From: JAGOEF01 sp964511665
Lineage (GTDB): Bacteria; Bacteroidota; Bacteroidia; Bacteroidales; ML635J-15
DNA length: 64,000 nt
Assembly (NCBI GenBank): GCA_964511665.1
Contig: CAZEHA010000015.1
Span: forward strand, 1 to 64,000
Direction of reading: 5' to 3'
Shown piece after piece: positions 1-9,527 of the stretch; the first letter of the stretch is position 1; the number at the start of each line of letters is the position of its first letter. The notes under the pieces are model-generated. The model saw only the letters and a list, made by a program, of their open reading frames with translations. It was not told the origin of the DNA and did not search any database. Both the position numbers and the translations under genes were made by a program.

Positions 1-360
1 ATTGTATCGAGAAGACCGTAGTATAACATTTCTCTGGAACATTGTAATTCACCGGGCACCTCGGTACGTTCTCCTACGTCGAACATATCTCGACACGCTC
101 GATACATCGCTCGGTGTCCGGAGGCAATCGGACTTCGAGCGGTGCACCGAGTGAAATCGAGGTGTGGTTTTCGACCCTAAGGGAGAAAATTGTATCGAGA
201 AGACCGTAGTATAACATTTCTCTGGAACATTGTAATTCACCGGACACCTCGATACGTTCTCCTATCGTCGAACACTCGGTGTCCGTTTCGGTACGTTCTC
301 CTATCGTCGAACATATCTCGACTCGCTCGATACATCGCTCGGTGTCCGGAAACAGTCGCA
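1..360. repeat. Left intergenic repeat cluster, inverted relative to 20690-21075
   Basis: This is a non-coding stretch made of related modules. Bases 1-75 recur almost exactly at 189-263 as a direct repeat with a 188-nt period. Bases 129-243 (115 nt) match the reverse complement of 20801-20915 with about four differences. Short motifs such as TCGGTGTCCG, GTACGTTCTCCT and CTCGATACATCGC recur within it. The short ORFs that cross it have no protein character. It lies directly downstream of the minus-strand DUF3078 gene. The first copy is cut by the window edge, so the array may continue leftward. I do not recognise a named repeat family. Confidence 0.85.
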
Positions 361-369
361 GCCTTTTTT

Positions 370-1248
370 TTAGAATTTCACCATCAAGCCGGCGCCAAAC
401 ATTTCTTTCAGTTGTACACGAGGCCCGTATTTATTGGGTTGTCCATCGTCGTCGGTGTCAATCCCAATATGAATGTCGTCGTCGTAAACCAAGTGAAACT
501 GAACAGTTGCACTCAGATAATCGTTTACTTTGAGAGCTAAGAGGTTTTCCCAATTTACATCGATATTCTGAGGTTTATCGAGATAGTTTGAGAACAGGTC
601 TAATTTAGTGTGAAACGACACATTCGTCACGATGTTTGCTTTATACAGTACTTTCAGATAACCACCGAATTCGGGTCGGAACATTTTTCCCGGTTCAACG
701 CCGTAAGCCCCCGACATATACAAGTATTCATTTTTTACAATCGTTGCCTTCCCTGTGCATGGAGAAATAAACAGCGAAAAATTATCGTTGGGCTTAAAGT
801 CCATCCCCAATGCAACATTAATAGTAGCCGGACTTAAAAATCCTGAAATCATCACGGTATCGCCCGGGTTACGATAACCGGGAGCAAACTGGGTTTTAAA
901 ACTCATCAATCCACTGTAGTACCAATTCTTAAAAGCATATTGTCCGTACTTCGACGAAACCTCGAACTTATCATCACTTTTCATAAATTCGGCTTTTCCC
1001 TGTTTCACCAATCCGTAGCCCACATCAAGCGTATTGTCCCATGTGAATGAATTTCCTTTGTAATTGGCAAACACATTCAGAAACGAAGTTCCCGTAATAG
1101 AATTTTGCCCACCGGCTACCCAGTTGTGCAATGTTAATTGCGAAAAACTCAGGTTAAACACTCCTCCGCGTTTCCAACCGGTTTCGGTTTCCTGCGAGAA
1201 AATAATGCTCGGGATTAATAATAACGAAATGCTGATTATTCTTTTCAT
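370..1248 (-). CDS. DUF3078 family outer-membrane/periplasmic protein
   Basis: A 292-residue protein with a clean signal peptide (MKRIISISLLLIPSIIFSQ, about residues 1-19). It continues as a beta-rich chain with Bacteroidota DUF3078 features, such as WKRGGVFNLSFSQLTLHNW near the N terminus and the aromatic end MFGAGLMVKF that is typical of barrel proteins. The start at 1248 is chosen because the longer reading frame would run through the tRNA-Lys terminator and would place 28 extra residues before the signal peptide. The family is common in Bacteroidota and its function is unknown. The mature protein probably inserts in the outer membrane. The gene stands alone between tRNA-Lys and the left repeat cluster. 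Confidence 0.85.
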   Translation of the reverse strand: MKRIISISLLLIPSIIFSQETETGWKRGGVFNLSFSQLTLHNWVAGGQNSITGTSFLNVFANYKGNSFTWDNTLDVGYGLVKQGKAEFMKSDDKFEVSSKYGQYAFKNWYYSGLMSFKTQFAPGYRNPGDTVMISGFLSPATINVALGMDFKPNDNFSLFISPCTGKATIVKNEYLYMSGAYGVEPGKMFRPEFGGYLKVLYKANIVTNVSFHTKLDLFSNYLDKPQNIDVNWENLLALKVNDYLSATVQFHLVYDDDIHIGIDTDDDGQPNKYGPRVQLKEMFGAGLMVKF

Positions 1249-1314
1249 CGTACAAATAATTTGTAAGCAAAGAAATAAAAAATAAGTAAAACGATAGAGG
1301 GCCGAAATGATAAA

Positions 1315-1342
1315 ACATAAAAAAACCGGCACATAACCGGTT
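1315..1342 (-). terminator. Rho-independent terminator of tRNA-Lys
   Basis: On the minus strand, AACCGG, a 7-nt loop and CCGGTT are followed by a run of T. It lies 13 nt after the 3' end of tRNA-Lys and fits simple intrinsic termination. Confidence 0.7.
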
Positions 1343-1354
1343 AATTTGTATTCG

Positions 1355-1427
1355 TGACTGATCGGAGACTCGAACTCCGGACCCTCTGCTTAAAAGGCAG
1401 ATGCTCTACCTGCTGAGCTAATCAGTC
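1355..1427 (-). tRNA. tRNA-Lys (anticodon UUU)
   Basis: A 73-nt cloverleaf on the minus strand. The acceptor arm GACTGAT pairs with ATCAGTC and the discriminator is A. The D arm contains AGCTCAGCAGGTAGAGC. The anticodon loop CTTTTAA, within the CTGC/GCAG stem, gives anticodon UUU. The T arm is CCGGAGTTCGAGTCTCCG. CCA is not encoded in the DNA. Confidence 0.97.
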
Positions 1428-1658
1428 GTGGTTTTTAAAAGAACAAACCCCTGAATTTGGGACTGCAAAGATAATTTTTAGATTTTAAAAAAAACAACTT
1501 GAGTGTGATTTTTTGTTTTTTTTTTGTTTTTTTTCATTCTTCATTCATTATCAACAATTTCACAGACAACCAATCGACATTTTGAGTGTCTAATAAACCA
1601 AAACCGAATGACGAATACACGGTCTGCTTTTAAAAAATGAAAAAAATAATAATTTTAC

Positions 1659-1686
1659 TTGGCAAATCGATAATTTTTATAAATTG
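1659..1686 (+). promoter_or_regulatory. Possible promoter for the 1728 protease gene
   Basis: TTG at 1659-1661 is followed after 18 nt by TAAATTG, an imperfect match to the Bacteroidota TAnnTTTG element. It leaves a leader of about 35 nt before the ATG at 1728. The rest of 1428-1727 is AT-rich with no other recognisable feature. Confidence 0.3.
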
Positions 1687-1727
1687 CAGGTTAATAGTAA
1701 CGCAAGATATTCAATAACACTTTTACT

Positions 1728-4700
1728 ATGAAAAGATTGACTACCAGCATTTTAGCACTTACTCTAATTATTCATGTTAGTGGTTTATTTGCTCAAATTG
1801 GCCGAGGAGGCGAACCATTAAGTTTTAAACATGGCGATAAACTGAGTACAACCATTGATTATATTCAACTGGGGCAACCCGATATGGATGTAATACACAG
1901 TGAAGATGCTGCCTTTCAAAAGAATGGTGATATCTATATGATTGGTCGAATGCTTGATGTAAACGCAAGCATCGAAAATTCGGGAACATGGGACATTCTT
2001 GACAATGGTGTAAGAGTATGGCGCCTAAAAATCAGTGTACCCGGAGCCAAAGCTCTGGCATTGTACTACGACCATTTCTATCTACCCGAAGGGGTTCAGA
2101 TGTTTGTGTATAACGAAAATCGAAAGCACGTAATTGGATCGTTCGATAACAGGAACAATCCTCGTTTTGGCAACACTTTTTCTACGTCAATCATCGAAGG
2201 AGAAGTAAGTTACATTGAGTTAATTGTAATGCCTGAAGCCGAAACACCCACAATTGAAATAGGTGATGTGTGCTATATTTACCGTGATGTAGAGGGCTTG
2301 GTTGGTCGCTATCGCGATATCAAGCCTCCCGACTTTGGAAGTTCTGGTTCATGCGAGGTAAACGTAAATTGCCCCGAGGGGGCCAACTGGCAAAACGAGA
2401 AAAAAGGTGTTGCAGTTATGTTTATGATGGGTGGATTGTGCACCGGTTCGCTGGTAAATAACACAGCCAACGATGGCACTCCATATTTTCTTTCGGCCGA
2501 CCATTGTGGTGGTACCTCAGGGAACATAAACCAATGGCAGTTTTACTTTAACTTTGAAGCTTCCGGGTGCTCTAACCCAGGCACTGCCCCTGCATACAAT
2601 ACTATTACCGGTGCTGTAATGCGGGCTCGTGGTGATGAAAACACCGGTTCCGATTTTCTACTTCTTGAGTTGAATTGTACCGAAGACGAACTCGCTACCA
2701 TTAATGCATACTATAACGGATGGGATCGTTCCACCACAGCCAGCCCCAGTGGAGTGAGTATTCATCATCCTTCGGGAGATATCAAAAAAATATCGACCTA
2801 CTCCTCAGCCTTACAAAGTGCTACCTATTCGGGCAGCAACCCCGCTAACGCCCATTGGCGCGTTGACTGGGTATCAACCGCAACCAATACCGGAGTTACC
2901 GAAGGAGGTTCATCGGGTTCTCCCATTTTTAACAATAATAAGCAGATAGTTGGCACCCTTACCGGTGGCGCTTCCTATTGTGGATGCCCCGTTTCACAAC
3001 GTTGGGACATGTACGGAAAGTTTGACTATCATTGGGAATCGAATGGAACCGCCGACAATCGTAAATTGGAACCATGGCTCGACCCGGCCAATACAGGAGC
3101 CACAACAGCACCCGGGCGCGCACCAAACAGCACAGCCTCAGGGGTAAATGCTCAGTTTATAGCCAACCCAACCACTGTAACTGCAGGAGGAACTGTTGCC
3201 TTCACCGACCAATCGACAGGCAGCCCCACCTCGTGGCAGTGGACTTTCGAGAGCGGAACTCCCGGAACATCTACCAATCAAAATCCAACAGTGAATTACC
3301 CCACTGCAGGAACATACAGTGTAACACTAACCGTTAGCGATGGCACCGACAACGACACCGAAGTGAAAGCCGGTTATATTGTAGTTACAGGGACGGCTTC
3401 GGGCTTGAATGCGGCTTTCGCTGCTTCATCGTATACTATCTTCGAGGGTGAATGCATCAACTTCCAAGATCAGAGCACAGGAAATCCCACCTCGTGGCAA
3501 TGGACATTTCAGGGAGCACAAACACCAAATTCAGGTGATCAGAACCCTGTAAATATTTGTTATAACACAGCCGGCACTTATAATGTAAGCCTCACAGTAG
3601 AAAATGCCACTGATACCGATACCGAAAACTGTGTTGGTTGTATTACTGTGAATGTGAATCCGTTGCAACCCATTGCCGAATTCTCGGGTTCACCGCTCAT
3701 TATTCCGGTAGGTGGCGTGGTTCATTTCACCAATCTCTCTCAAAATGGACCATTCAATGCCTTTGCCTGGACATTTGAAGGCGGTATTCCGGGGGTTTCA
3801 AACGATTCAGCACCCGAACCCATTATGTATAATCAAGTAGGCACCTATGATGTTGAGCTCAGAGCAAGAAACATGGCAAATGTGCAGGACATTGAAAAGA
3901 AAATTGATTATGTAAAAGTAATACCGGCCGCTGTTGAGCCTCCCACGGCCAATTTTGTAGCAAACTATACTGTAATTCAACCCGGAGATGCGGTCAATTT
4001 TATCGATTTGAGTCTCGGACATCCATATCAGTGGGAATGGACATTTCAGGGTGGCGACCCCGCAACCTCGAATACACAAAATCCACAAGGTATTGTTTTT
4101 GAAGCTCCGGGAATATACGATATCTGCCTTATTGTAAGGAATAATCTTGGAGTCGACACCCTTTGTCGCGAAAATTACATTGTGGTGAGTGCAACCGATC
4201 CCTGCACCGATGCTCCCGAAGCACGTTTTAGAGCTACTCCCCGATTGATAACCCAAGGCCAGCGCGTGTATTTCCAGGATGAATCGACAAACCTGCCACA
4301 ATACTGGAACTGGATATTTCAGGGCGGGAACCCTGCCACAGCAACCGAAGGTAGTATCACAGGGGGTGTGCTGTATTCTGTTCCAGGAATATACGACGTT
4401 ACTCTGGCAGTAAATAATGCATGTGGCAGCCACATGCTTACCAAAGATGATTACATTTATGTATTCTCCGGACAGGTAAACTTATATTGCGACACCTTAA
4501 GTAACCTGCGCCCCAACGAAGGCATCGGATCTATAATCCCTAATTTATACTGGGGTTTTATTGCCGGGCATAACGGGAAGCGTATCAGGGCTTACGCCGA
4601 TAAATACTCCGACTACACCTTCAGTCAGGTGAAATCGCTGATAGTACCGGTTGAAAAAGCTGTGTATGGTTCTTATAACTCTTATGTACGGTTCATGATT

Positions 4701-5303
4701 TGGGACGGTTCCAACGACACCATTGGTGAAGTACTCGGCGAAACCAAGGTGTATATTCGTAACCTGCAGGCCAACTACAACAATGTAATTGTTTTCGATC
4801 CGCCGGTCGATATCGATGGCCCGTTCTATGCAGGATTCAGGCTGAACTATCCCGATGAAAACAACGATGGCTATTCCGACGATTTATTTGTTGTGAGTGT
4901 TGCCAATTCGCGCGGACCTGTTGAGTCGTACAACACCATGCAAGTGCTCGACGTGAATACATGGAAATCGACTGTTGAGGTGTTTGGATTTGCAACCTCT
5001 ACTGCTATCAAACCCATTGGATGTTTGGTAGATATTGCAGATATGATATTTGATGCTAATCTGAATATTTATCCAAATCCCGCACGCGATGTTTTAACCA
5101 TTGGCTTTGGCGACGAATTCAACGGTAAAGATGTAAACATTGTTGTTCGCAATATTCTGGGCAGCATTATGAATGAAATACCGATCTATCAGGTTAACGG
5201 AGAATATAACCTTAACATAGGCAATTATGCCGAAGGGATGTATTTGGTTAGCATTGTTGTTGATGGAAAAACCATAACACGTCGCATTTCTGTAATGAAG
5301 TAA
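1728..5303 (+). CDS. Secreted trypsin-like (lysyl endopeptidase-type) protease with five PKD domains and T9SS sorting domain
   Basis: A 1191-residue multidomain exoprotein. It has a signal peptide (about 1-22), a propeptide-like region to about 205, and an S1-fold protease at about 215-455. The triad reads His259 in SADHCGG, Asp309 in GSDFLLLEL and Ser396 in GGSSGSP, the pattern of Achromobacter lysyl endopeptidase relatives. Five PKD domains follow at about 471-555, 560-645, 647-740, 745-825 and 830-915, each with a WTF(E/Q) core and a GTY/GIY strand. An uncharacterised beta domain spans about 920-1100. The T9SS type-A sorting domain starts at NIYPNPARD (about 1112). The protein is expected to be exported by Sec, passed to the T9SS and kept at the surface or released. 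Cleavage specificity cannot be fixed from sequence alone; Lys is suggested only by family resemblance. The next gene begins 29 nt downstream. Confidence 0.92.
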   Translation: MKRLTTSILALTLIIHVSGLFAQIGRGGEPLSFKHGDKLSTTIDYIQLGQPDMDVIHSEDAAFQKNGDIYMIGRMLDVNASIENSGTWDILDNGVRVWRLKISVPGAKALALYYDHFYLPEGVQMFVYNENRKHVIGSFDNRNNPRFGNTFSTSIIEGEVSYIELIVMPEAETPTIEIGDVCYIYRDVEGLVGRYRDIKPPDFGSSGSCEVNVNCPEGANWQNEKKGVAVMFMMGGLCTGSLVNNTANDGTPYFLSADHCGGTSGNINQWQFYFNFEASGCSNPGTAPAYNTITGAVMRARGDENTGSDFLLLELNCTEDELATINAYYNGWDRSTTASPSGVSIHHPSGDIKKISTYSSALQSATYSGSNPANAHWRVDWVSTATNTGVTEGGSSGSPIFNNNKQIVGTLTGGASYCGCPVSQRWDMYGKFDYHWESNGTADNRKLEPWLDPANTGATTAPGRAPNSTASGVNAQFIANPTTVTAGGTVAFTDQSTGSPTSWQWTFESGTPGTSTNQNPTVNYPTAGTYSVTLTVSDGTDNDTEVKAGYIVVTGTASGLNAAFAASSYTIFEGECINFQDQSTGNPTSWQWTFQGAQTPNSGDQNPVNICYNTAGTYNVSLTVENATDTDTENCVGCITVNVNPLQPIAEFSGSPLIIPVGGVVHFTNLSQNGPFNAFAWTFEGGIPGVSNDSAPEPIMYNQVGTYDVELRARNMANVQDIEKKIDYVKVIPAAVEPPTANFVANYTVIQPGDAVNFIDLSLGHPYQWEWTFQGGDPATSNTQNPQGIVFEAPGIYDICLIVRNNLGVDTLCRENYIVVSATDPCTDAPEARFRATPRLITQGQRVYFQDESTNLPQYWNWIFQGGNPATATEGSITGGVLYSVPGIYDVTLAVNNACGSHMLTKDDYIYVFSGQVNLYCDTLSNLRPNEGIGSIIPNLYWGFIAGHNGKRIRAYADKYSDYTFSQVKSLIVPVEKAVYGSYNSYVRFMIWDGSNDTIGEVLGETKVYIRNLQANYNNVIVFDPPVDIDGPFYAGFRLNYPDENNDGYSDDLFVVSVANSRGPVESYNTMQVLDVNTWKSTVEVFGFATSTAIKPIGCLVDIADMIFDANLNIYPNPARDVLTIGFGDEFNGKDVNIVVRNILGSIMNEIPIYQVNGEYNLNIGNYAEGMYLVSIVVDGKTITRRISVMK

Positions 5304-5332
5304 ACGGCGGTGCAGTTTCATACATTATTCTC

Positions 5333-6460
5333 ATGAGGCTCTCAAGCCATAGCATTCTTTTTATTGCTGTTCTTTGTACTCTGGCATTTGTTTCGTGTAA
5401 ACAATCAAATACCGATACCCATAGTATTGAAGCCTTGACAAATTATGCGGCACGTGGTTTCGAAATATACCCTACCGACAATGGGTACCGGCTACGGGTA
5501 CTGAATCCTTCTCAATACTCAAAAAACAACAGTTTCGAATACAATTTATCGAGGAACAGCCAACACCAAGCCAATACTATTTCGATTCCGGTGAAAAATG
5601 TTATTTGCTGTTCTACCACACATGTGGCGTTTTTATCGGCACTGGGTCAAGAAAGCAGTATCAGTGGAGTTTCAGGTGGCAATCATATTTACAACTATAA
5701 TTTACAGTTGCTTTATCAGCAGAATGTAATAAAAGAGCTGGGCTACGACAACTCTCTCAATCAGGAATTGATAATAAGCCTAAAGCCCGATATTGTATTT
5801 GCGTATGGTATCGACAACCGTTCGCTTGGTAATTTTCAGAAAATTGAACAGGCAGGTATACCGGTAGTCTGGATTGGAGAGTACCTCGAAAACCAATTGC
5901 TGGGGCGAACAGAATGGTTGAAATTTTTTGCCTGCTTCTACGATTGCCTTGACATGGCCAGCAAAACTTACGACAGCATAACAAATTGTTACAACAATTT
6001 GTCGGATAATGCTTCAGAACTTTACAACACGCAACCTCTGGTAATTTCGGGTTTACCCTGGCAAGGCGTGTGGTATGTACCGGGTGGCGACTCGTATATG
6101 GCTCATGCTATTGCCGATGCTGGAGGGAAATATCTATTCGACAATAATTCACAAAGAGAAAGCATTCCTCTAAGCATGGAAGAATTATTCGATAAAGCCG
6201 GAAATGCAAAGGTCTGGATTAATCTGAACAATATTCATTCGAAACGCGAAATACTGCAAAGCGATTCACGCTTCAACAAATTCGAACCGCTTCATTCTGC
6301 CGGCATTTACAACAACAATAAAAGAATTAATGAAAATGGTGGAAACGATTTCTGGGAATCGGGACTTATTCATCCCGATAAAATTCTGAATGATTTGATA
6401 ATGATATTCCACCAAAACGATTGCCCCGACGACAGTCTTTTTTATTACAAAAAACTTTAG
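5333..6460 (+). CDS. Substrate-binding lipoprotein of a B12/siderophore-type ABC transporter (BtuF/FecB family)
   Basis: A 375-residue periplasmic binding protein. The N terminus is signal-like and reaches Cys22 in LAFVSCKQ, a loose Bacteroidota lipobox, so membrane anchoring is likely. The body has the TroA/BtuF layout: CCSTTHVAFLSALG in the first lobe, LKPDIVFAYG, a long linker helix, and the second-lobe segment PWQGVWYVPGGDSYMAH. The permease and ATPase genes follow within 11 and 1 nt, making a complete BtuFCD/FecBCD set. The ligand (corrinoid, haem or ferric chelate) cannot be told from sequence. Close proteins in Bacteroidota are usually annotated for iron or B12. Confidence 0.9.
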   Translation: MRLSSHSILFIAVLCTLAFVSCKQSNTDTHSIEALTNYAARGFEIYPTDNGYRLRVLNPSQYSKNNSFEYNLSRNSQHQANTISIPVKNVICCSTTHVAFLSALGQESSISGVSGGNHIYNYNLQLLYQQNVIKELGYDNSLNQELIISLKPDIVFAYGIDNRSLGNFQKIEQAGIPVVWIGEYLENQLLGRTEWLKFFACFYDCLDMASKTYDSITNCYNNLSDNASELYNTQPLVISGLPWQGVWYVPGGDSYMAHAIADAGGKYLFDNNSQRESIPLSMEELFDKAGNAKVWINLNNIHSKREILQSDSRFNKFEPLHSAGIYNNNKRINENGGNDFWESGLIHPDKILNDLIMIFHQNDCPDDSLFYYKKL

Positions 6461-6471
6461 TTACTTTGAGC

Positions 6472-7497
6472 ATGAATCAGCATCTGCGACAAATTGTAGT
6501 ATTTGCAGTACTGTTGGCCGCAGCCATTGGTTTGTTTCTGCTCGATTTTACTACAGGGGCAACCCAAATAAGTCTTCACGATTTGTTTTTATACCTAACA
6601 GGAAACGAAAATAGCGAAGTCCCCGCTATCCTTATCAGAGAATTCCGACTAACACGTGTTTTGACTGCAATAATTGCAGGTGCTTCACTTTCGGTTTCGG
6701 GACTATTGATGCAGACTATTTTCAGAAATCCATTAGCCGGTCCCTATGTATTGGGGATAAGTTCGGGAGCCGGATTGGGTGTAGCCCTGCTGGTTTTGGG
6801 TGCTTCGTTTTTCGGGATGAATGCATTTCAAACAGGCGGAGGGCTTATGGTAGTGCTTGCTGCTGCGGCCGGTGCAGGATTGGTTATGATGATAATAATA
6901 GCCGCTTCGTTGAAAATGCGAGATAATATTACGGTGTTGATTCTAGGGATACTCTTGGCTGCGGTGATAAGTGCAGTGGTAAATTTGCTTCAATACTTTG
7001 CCGACAGTTTCAGTGTGAAATCGTTCGTGATATGGGGAATGGGAAGCCTTACTGCTTTGTCGTTCAATAATCTTTCGATATTGATTGTTATATGCATTCC
7101 TTTGATAATGGGCACCATATATTTATGCAAGCCCCTCAACCTGTTTTTGCTAGGCGAAGATTACGCCCGTGTCTCGGGTGTTAAGGTTCACAGTCTTCGC
7201 ATAGCAGTATTTGTTATCACCTGCGTATTGGCCGGAAGCATAACTGCGTTTTGCGGTCCTATTGGCTTCATCGGAATCGCTGTACCTCACATTACACGAT
7301 GGATATTTAAAACGCAAAACCATTTTGTATTAATAGCCGGCGTTGTAATAACCGGCGCCATTTTCATGATGGTTGCCGATATCATATCTCATTCCTTTGC
7401 TTCAACAGGTGTGCTTCCCATTAATTCGGTTACTGCCATTACGGGTATTCCTGTTATTGTGTACATAGTAATAAAAAACCAAAAAAACTATTTTTAG
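6472..7497 (+). CDS. FecCD/BtuC-family ABC transporter permease
   Basis: A 341-residue polytopic inner-membrane permease with about ten hydrophobic helices and the family landmarks REFRLTRVLTAIIAGASLS, QTIFRNPLAGPYVLGISSGA and GPIGFIGIAVPHITR. The last of these is the coupling-helix region that contacts the ATPase. The ATG at 6472, 11 nt after the binding-protein stop, is preferred. The longer frame starting at 6421 would overlap the upstream gene and add a non-family N terminus. With the neighbouring genes it should form the membrane channel of an importer driven by ATP hydrolysis. Confidence 0.93.
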   Translation: MNQHLRQIVVFAVLLAAAIGLFLLDFTTGATQISLHDLFLYLTGNENSEVPAILIREFRLTRVLTAIIAGASLSVSGLLMQTIFRNPLAGPYVLGISSGAGLGVALLVLGASFFGMNAFQTGGGLMVVLAAAAGAGLVMMIIIAASLKMRDNITVLILGILLAAVISAVVNLLQYFADSFSVKSFVIWGMGSLTALSFNNLSILIVICIPLIMGTIYLCKPLNLFLLGEDYARVSGVKVHSLRIAVFVITCVLAGSITAFCGPIGFIGIAVPHITRWIFKTQNHFVLIAGVVITGAIFMMVADIISHSFASTGVLPINSVTAITGIPVIVYIVIKNQKNYF

Positions 7498-7498
7498 C

Positions 7499-8224
7499 GT
7501 GACAGTTGCACACCATATCGCAACGCATTATTTATCGGTGGGATACGGTAAACACAAGGTATTATGCAATATTTCATTGCGCGTTGAAGCACCATCGTTT
7601 ATATTGCTGGCCGGCAGAAACGGATCGGGAAAAAGCACACTGCTTCGAACCTTGTTGGGTCTTATTGAATGCCTCGATGGCGATATACAGATTTCGGGCG
7701 CAAGTATCAATGCAATGACGGCACTGCAACGCTCGAAACTTATCGGATATGTATCGTCGAAACCTTTTGCAATTAATAATTTCAAAGTAGCTCAGGTTGT
7801 GGCTACCGGCCGTGCTCCCTATACCAACTGGACGAATGTATTAAACAACAACGATAAATTTTTAATTGAAAAAGCAATCAGCGATTTGAAAATCGAAAAT
7901 ATTGCCGATAAAAAAACAGATGCCATATCCGATGGGGAACGACAAAAAACAATGATAGCCAGGGCATTGGCGCAAAACACTCCTATCATAATTCTGGATG
8001 AACCCACCGCCTTTCTCGACTACCCTTCAAAGAAAGACCTAATCACCATGTTGCAACGGCTTGTATCGGAACACAATAAAATTGTTATCAGCAGTTCTCA
8101 CGACCTCGACCTGCTGATTCCCGTTGTAAATAACATCTGGTTTTGCAACAAGCAACTGGTATATTCCGACACACCTGAAAACATGATGCAATACGATGAT
8201 TTCAAAATGTTCTACAATAAATAA
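7499..8224 (+). CDS. ABC transporter ATP-binding protein (FecE/BtuD family), GTG start
   Basis: A 241-residue nucleotide-binding subunit. The Walker A motif is GRNGSGKST (about residues 38-46), the signature is ISDGERQK (about 142-149, with D replacing the usual G), Walker B is PIIILDEP (about 161-168), and the H-loop lies in SSSHDLDL. Translation probably starts at GTG 7499, one nt after the permease stop, which indicates tight coupling. No ATG near the start gives a full-length protein in this frame. It powers the 5333-7497 importer. Confidence 0.92.
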   Translation: MTVAHHIATHYLSVGYGKHKVLCNISLRVEAPSFILLAGRNGSGKSTLLRTLLGLIECLDGDIQISGASINAMTALQRSKLIGYVSSKPFAINNFKVAQVVATGRAPYTNWTNVLNNNDKFLIEKAISDLKIENIADKKTDAISDGERQKTMIARALAQNTPIIILDEPTAFLDYPSKKDLITMLQRLVSEHNKIVISSSHDLDLLIPVVNNIWFCNKQLVYSDTPENMMQYDDFKMFYNK

Positions 8225-8268
8225 TACAATAATTGAGTTAGCAATACAAACCTCTAAAACAAGATTTT

Positions 8269-8475
8269 ATGCCTTCACTAAAAAAAATTACCGGATACTT
8301 GTTGGTAATTCTGGTACTGTTACTTACTGTAATTGCCGTACTGGGAATTTGGGAAGTTATCGATTTCGAACACATTGTGCGTAAATCGGTTAGCTCGCTA
8401 TTTGTGGTTTTTGTAGCCACGGTAGTAATATTATTTGTATTCTCGGTAATGCTAAAAGAAAAGAAAGAAGATTAA
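8269..8475 (+). CDS. Small two-helix membrane protein
   Basis: A 68-residue protein with two predicted transmembrane segments (about 8-28 and 40-61) and a charged tail, KEKKED. It lies 44 nt after the ATPase gene and 11 nt before mtnA, on the same strand, so it is probably cotranscribed. I do not recognise a family. It could be an accessory of the transporter or unrelated. Position and membrane character support it as a real gene. Confidence 0.6.
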   Translation: MPSLKKITGYLLVILVLLLTVIAVLGIWEVIDFEHIVRKSVSSLFVVFVATVVILFVFSVMLKEKKED

Positions 8476-8486
8476 ACTCGCTTGCA

Positions 8487-9527
8487 ATGCTATTTCAGGG
8501 AAAAGATTACCGGGCTGTTTGGATAGAAAACAGCAAGGTGTTTATGATCGATCAAAATAAACTACCGTTTATTTTCGAGATTAAATGTTGTAATACTAGC
8601 CACGAAACATGTATGGCCATTGTTGACATGACAACCCGAGGAGCCGGTTCTATTGGAGCGGCGGCGGCTTTTGCTATGGCACAGGCATCGTATGAAGCTA
8701 ACGAAAACCGCATCAGTCAACTTATTGCGGCAAAAATCAAGATTGAAGCAACAAGGCCTACTGCTCGAAATTTGTTTTATGCGGTCGAAAAAGTATATGC
8801 GGCGGCCAACATATCGCACCAGCACGCTGTTGATATGGCTAGGTACATTGCCGATGAGTGCGCCAATCAGGGAAAACAAATAGGAGTTCACGGGAATACG
8901 TTGATTGGCAGCAATGCAAGAATACTCACTCATTGTAATGCAGGCTGGCTGGCCTTGGTCGATTTTGGAAGCGCATTGGCTCCTATTTACGAAGCACAAA
9001 AATCGGGAAAAAATCCTGAAGTATTTGTCGATGAAACCCGCCCACGCAGTCAGGGAGCAAGACTCACTGCCTGGGAGTTATTGCATCAGGGCATCAATCA
9101 CCAAATAATACCCGACAATGCATCGGCTCATTATATGAGTAAAAAAATGATTGATATTTGCATTGTGGGAGCCGACCGCATTGCCCAAAACGGCGACACC
9201 GCCAACAAGATAGGAACTCTCGAAAAGGCTGTGGCTGCAGCATACTATGGCATTCCATTCTACATTGCTGCCCCTTCGTCAACCTACGATAGCACCTGCA
9301 TCGATGGAGAGGCTATTGCAATAGAGAATCGAAACGAAGATGAAGTACTGTACCAGACAGGCCCCGATGATTACGGAAATATTACCCGTGTAAGGGTAGC
9401 CAATCAGGGCAGCAGGGCATTGAACCCGGCCTTCGATGTTACACCACATCACCTTATCAGTGGTTTTATTACAGAAGATGGAATATTTACTGCGGCTGAA
9501 CTAAAAAAACAATACTCCGGTTTATGA
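8487..9527 (+). CDS. mtnA: S-methyl-5-thioribose-1-phosphate isomerase
   Basis: A 346-residue member of the eIF2B-like aldose-ketose isomerases. It converts 5-methylthioribose-1-phosphate, or 5-deoxyribose-1-phosphate, to the ribulose-1-phosphate form. The N terminus GKDYRAVW matches the family. The sugar-phosphate motif reads TRGAGSIG, where RGAPAIG is usual. The catalytic pair is Cys150 in ILTHCNAG and Asp230 in VGADRIAQNGD, spaced 80 residues apart as in Bacillus MtnA (Cys160/Asp240). It overlaps the aldolase gene by 4 nt (ATGA), so the two are translationally coupled. No MtnC, MtnD or MtnE is in the window, which points away from the full methionine salvage pathway here. Confidence 0.93.
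   Translation: MLFQGKDYRAVWIENSKVFMIDQNKLPFIFEIKCCNTSHETCMAIVDMTTRGAGSIGAAAAFAMAQASYEANENRISQLIAAKIKIEATRPTARNLFYAVEKVYAAANISHQHAVDMARYIADECANQGKQIGVHGNTLIGSNARILTHCNAGWLALVDFGSALAPIYEAQKSGKNPEVFVDETRPRSQGARLTAWELLHQGINHQIIPDNASAHYMSKKMIDICIVGADRIAQNGDTANKIGTLEKAVAAAYYGIPFYIAAPSSTYDSTCIDGEAIAIENRNEDEVLYQTGPDDYGNITRVRVANQGSRALNPAFDVTPHHLISGFITEDGIFTAAELKKQYSGL

Noticed and set aside
190..540. Open frame of 116 codons crossing the left repeat cluster into the DUF3078 gene
   Set aside because: It has no protein-like composition, overlaps the real gene in antisense and starts inside a repeat.
1249..1332. N-terminal extension of the DUF3078 protein by 28 residues
   Set aside because: It would run through the tRNA-Lys terminator hairpin and place residues before an otherwise perfect signal peptide.
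3140..4475. Repeated segments in the large protease as DNA repeats
   Set aside because: They are diverged PKD protein domains, not nucleotide repeats.
5304..5332. Cobalamin riboswitch before the importer genes
   Set aside because: Only 29 nt separate the protease and importer genes, too short for a B12 riboswitch, and no B12-box is visible.
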